A stretch of DNA of 64,000 bases. It comes from JBGAHD01 sp044226395 (GTDB lineage: Bacteria; Pseudomonadota; Gammaproteobacteria; Xanthomonadales; Ahniellaceae). Both the position numbers and the translations under genes were made by a program. Positions 63,101 through 64,000 of this stretch are shown piece by piece (positions within the stretch are counted from its first letter, which is position 1; every line of letters begins with the position of its first letter). The stretch spans positions 62,001 to 126,000 of the forward strand of contig JBGAHD010000002.1 in NCBI GenBank assembly GCA_044226395.1, in the 5' to 3' direction. The notes under the pieces were generated by a model. That model made no database searches and had not been told where the DNA came from. It saw only the letters and a list, made by a program, of their open reading frames with translations.

Positions 63101-64000
63101 AGACCGTGCGCGGACCCGCGTCCTCATCCGAGGTCACGGCCGGCGCGGCGATGGTGAAGCGCGGCGCGTCATCGACCGGCGTGACCTGGCCGATGCGCAG
63201 CGTCGCTTGCGCGGTGCCGCCGGCGCTGTCGACCGCGGTCAGCGTGATCTCGGTGAAGTCCGGATCGACGATGGCGCTGTTCTGATCGACCGCCGTGGTG
63301 AAGGTCAGCGTGCGGTGATAGCCGCTGCCAGCCAACGCCACGTTGGCGTTCGGGAACAAGGCCTGGTTGCCCGAGGCGCGCAGCAAGGTCACGGTGTCGC
63401 CCTCGACGTCGTCGAGCTCGACCTGCAGCGGGCCGGTGGTCGAATCCTCGAGCACGGCGGCGATGTCATCGGGCACGGTGACGAAGCGCGGCGGATCATT
63501 CACGGCGGTGACCGTGATGGTGAACGCGCGGGTGAAGCTGTCGACGCCGCCATTGGCGGTGCCGCCGCTGTCGCCCAGGGTCACGGTCACGTGCGCGACG
63601 CCGTTGGCATCTTGCGCCGAGGTGTAGGTGAGCTGGCCCGTGCCCAGATTGATCGCGGGCGCGACGCTGAACAACGCGGCGTTGTCATTGCTCACCTGCA
63701 GACTCAAGGTCTGACCCGCTTCATCGGCCGGACCGGCCGAGGCATTGGCCAGGAAACCGGCGACGCTCTGCGCGCCCGCGTCCTCGGCCACGGTCTGATC
63801 GGCCAGGCTGTCGAAGCTCGGCGCGTCGTTGACCGCGGTCACCGCGATGGTGACGGTGGCGGTGGCCGACTGCGCGTCGCCATCGTCGGCGCGATAGGTG
63901 AAGCTGTCGCTGCCGTTGAAGTTCGCGTTCGGCGTGTAGCTGAAGCTGCCGTCGGCGTTGAGCGACAAGCTGCCGTGCGTCGCGCCAGCGACCAGTTGCG
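60114..64000 (-). CDS. Giant cadherin/Ig-like repeat surface protein with terminal DUF11 domain, 5' truncated by window edge
   Basis: At least 1,295 residues, still open at the right edge, so the N-terminus is missing. It is built of tandem domains of 90-100 residues with repeated signatures: NEDQALTIAAPGVLGNDTD, GTLSFNADGGFVYTP, ADSFTYRANDG and VNDAP. These match cadherin-like Big_9/Cadherin_5 repeats of bacterial adhesins. Near the C-terminus a DUF11 domain appears (DLAVTITDGQTSTDEGQLLTYTI). The chain ends with DEVWMFRNDFD, a possible sorting tail. Two two-domain modules are almost identical in DNA. The likely place is the cell surface or outside the cell, in adhesion or biofilm, by family. 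Confidence 0.9.
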   Translation of the reverse strand, partial: QLVAGATHGSLSLNADGSFSYTPNANFNGSDSFTYRADDGDAQSATATVTIAVTAVNDAPSFDSLADQTVAEDAGAQSVAGFLANASAGPADEAGQTLSLQVSNDNAALFSVAPAINLGTGQLTYTSAQDANGVAHVTVTLGDSGGTANGGVDSFTRAFTITVTAVNDPPRFVTVPDDIAAVLEDSTTGPLQVELDDVEGDTVTLLRASGNQALFPNANVALAGSGYHRTLTFTTAVDQNSAIVDPDFTEITLTAVDSAGGTAQATLRIGQVTPVDDAPRFTIAAPAVTSDEDAGPRTVSGFASGASVGAATASDELGTQTLQSYEVTQTGGTLAFTSAPQINVANGALSYETAANANGTAMFQAVLIDSGSGTAPNVNRSAPRSFSITVANVNDAPVAQADAYTTDEDVALTIPASGVLGNDTDVDGDTLTAVVGAQPAHGTLALNANGGFVYTPAADYNGADSFTYQASDGAAQSSAVTVSLTINAVNDAPTTTVDSYSVAEDGDLTIAAPGVLGNDSDVEGSSLSAIQVSGPTHGTLSLASDGGFHYTPAANYHGADAFAYRASDGTAQSVLTTVSLDVTSVNDAPTANAQNLSTAEDTALAITLTATDADGDTLSYTVQGAPTHGTLSGSGANLTYTPAANYFGADSFTFVANDGTVDSAAATITLDVTAVNDAPSAVADSYSTNEDQALTIAAPGVLGNDTDVENNALTATLVAGPSHGTLSFNADGGFVYTPASNYQGADSFTYKANDGAVDSTTVTVSLAVTAINDTPVAQAQSLTTPEDTALAITLTATDADGDTLSYTVQGAPTHGTLSGSGANLTYTPAANYFGADSFTFVANDGTVDSATATITLDVTAVNDAPSAVDDSYSTNEDQALTIAAPGVLGNDTDVENNALTATLVAGPSHGTLSFNADGGFVYTPASNYQGADSFTYRANDGSANSAPATVSLSIGATNDPPVAQTQSLTTLEDTALSITLTATDADGDTLTYAVQDAPTHGSLSGTGATLSYTPNADYNGADSFTFVANDGTVNSAPATISLTVLAVNDRPSFTAASTQSWPAGSSGARSTSNWAQQIVFGPADEAGQAISAYVVLPVSDPTGVLSSPVTVSNDGTLSYVLSGASGVASVDVYLRDNGGTANGGIDLSQPLRLVIAAGLQTDLAVTITDGQTSTDEGQLLTYTIVASNKGASTATNARVTDPLPADLSNAHWTCAGIGGGTCPASGTGDIDAQVTLPAGASVTFTLIATVTNAFDDQITNTAFIAPPPTMVDNNGANNQASDIDEVWMFRNDFD
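61195..61643 (-). repeat. Direct repeat copy A within the giant repeat protein
   Basis: About 449 bp repeated at a distance of exactly 558 bp (186 codons, two domains), with only a handful of mismatches, for example CTCAACG versus CTCAGCG. Partner is 61753-62201. Confidence 0.85.
61753..62201 (-). repeat. Direct repeat copy B within the giant repeat protein
   Basis: Partner of 61195-61643. The near-identity of both copies, including silent positions, points to a recent in-frame duplication or gene conversion. Confidence 0.85.

Overview
The window is about 64 kb of very GC-rich chromosomal DNA, densely packed with genes. It reads as a gammaproteobacterium of the order Lysobacterales (Xanthomonadales), most like a member of Rhodanobacteraceae or a neighbour. 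The signs are RhlB with a long Gly/Arg-rich tail next to trxA-rho, a Rho with a long disordered N-terminus, gspC-D-E-F joined to ftsE-ftsX with rpoH nearby, an Lrp-type regulator divergent from phenylalanine 4-hydroxylase and overlapping aceK, and many small Xanthomonadales-type secreted proteins. I see no insertion sequence, prophage, CRISPR array, tRNA or rRNA. Both ends of the window cut into large secreted repeat proteins.

Region by region. 1-1.9 kb: 3' truncated CSLREA/choice-of-anchor Q surface protein. 2-4.7 kb: two overlapping amidohydrolase-fold genes, the second without the metal ligands. 4.8-7 kb: TetR regulator, alpha/beta hydrolase, DsbA-fold isomerase. 7.1-10.4 kb: ECF sigma factor coupled to a membrane Ser/Thr kinase with a TPR-like sensor domain. 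10.4-16.4 kb: secreted proteins of unknown function (two are tandem paralogues), an SDR oxidoreductase, a methyltransferase, and a small secreted protein behind a possible three-way-junction RNA leader. 16.5-20.4 kb: HtrA-type protease, two-component system, small lipoprotein. 20.4-28.4 kb: SppA, MATE exporter, an epimerase/DUF3667/DUF4286 operon, and a four-gene overlapping sigma-factor operon. 28.4-31 kb: DnaA-box-bearing intergenic region and priA.

31-44 kb is one long leftward block. It holds rpoH behind a perfect CIRCE element, terC behind a yybP-ykoY manganese riboswitch, ung, a dual-receiver regulator with a degenerate first domain, ftsX, ftsE, gspF, gspE, gspD, gspC and rhlB. 44.4-52 kb runs rightward: trxA, rho, a glycosyltransferase fused to an N-terminal winged-helix (PqqD-like?) domain, a GAF protein and a DevC-DevA-DevB type exporter. 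52-60 kb: GFA protein, PKHD hydroxylase, two methyltransferases, RluE, aceK, Lrp regulator, phhA and an EamA transporter. 60.1-64 kb: a giant cadherin/Ig-repeat protein with a terminal DUF11 domain, running off the right edge.

The points most worth a second look are the three-way-junction leader at 16081-16137, the CIRCE element laid exactly over the rpoH promoter, the kinase/ECF sigma pair with Ser/Thr where acidic core-binding residues usually sit, the winged-helix/glycosyltransferase fusion beside a Dev-type exporter, and the inverted pair of perfect DnaA boxes ahead of priA.
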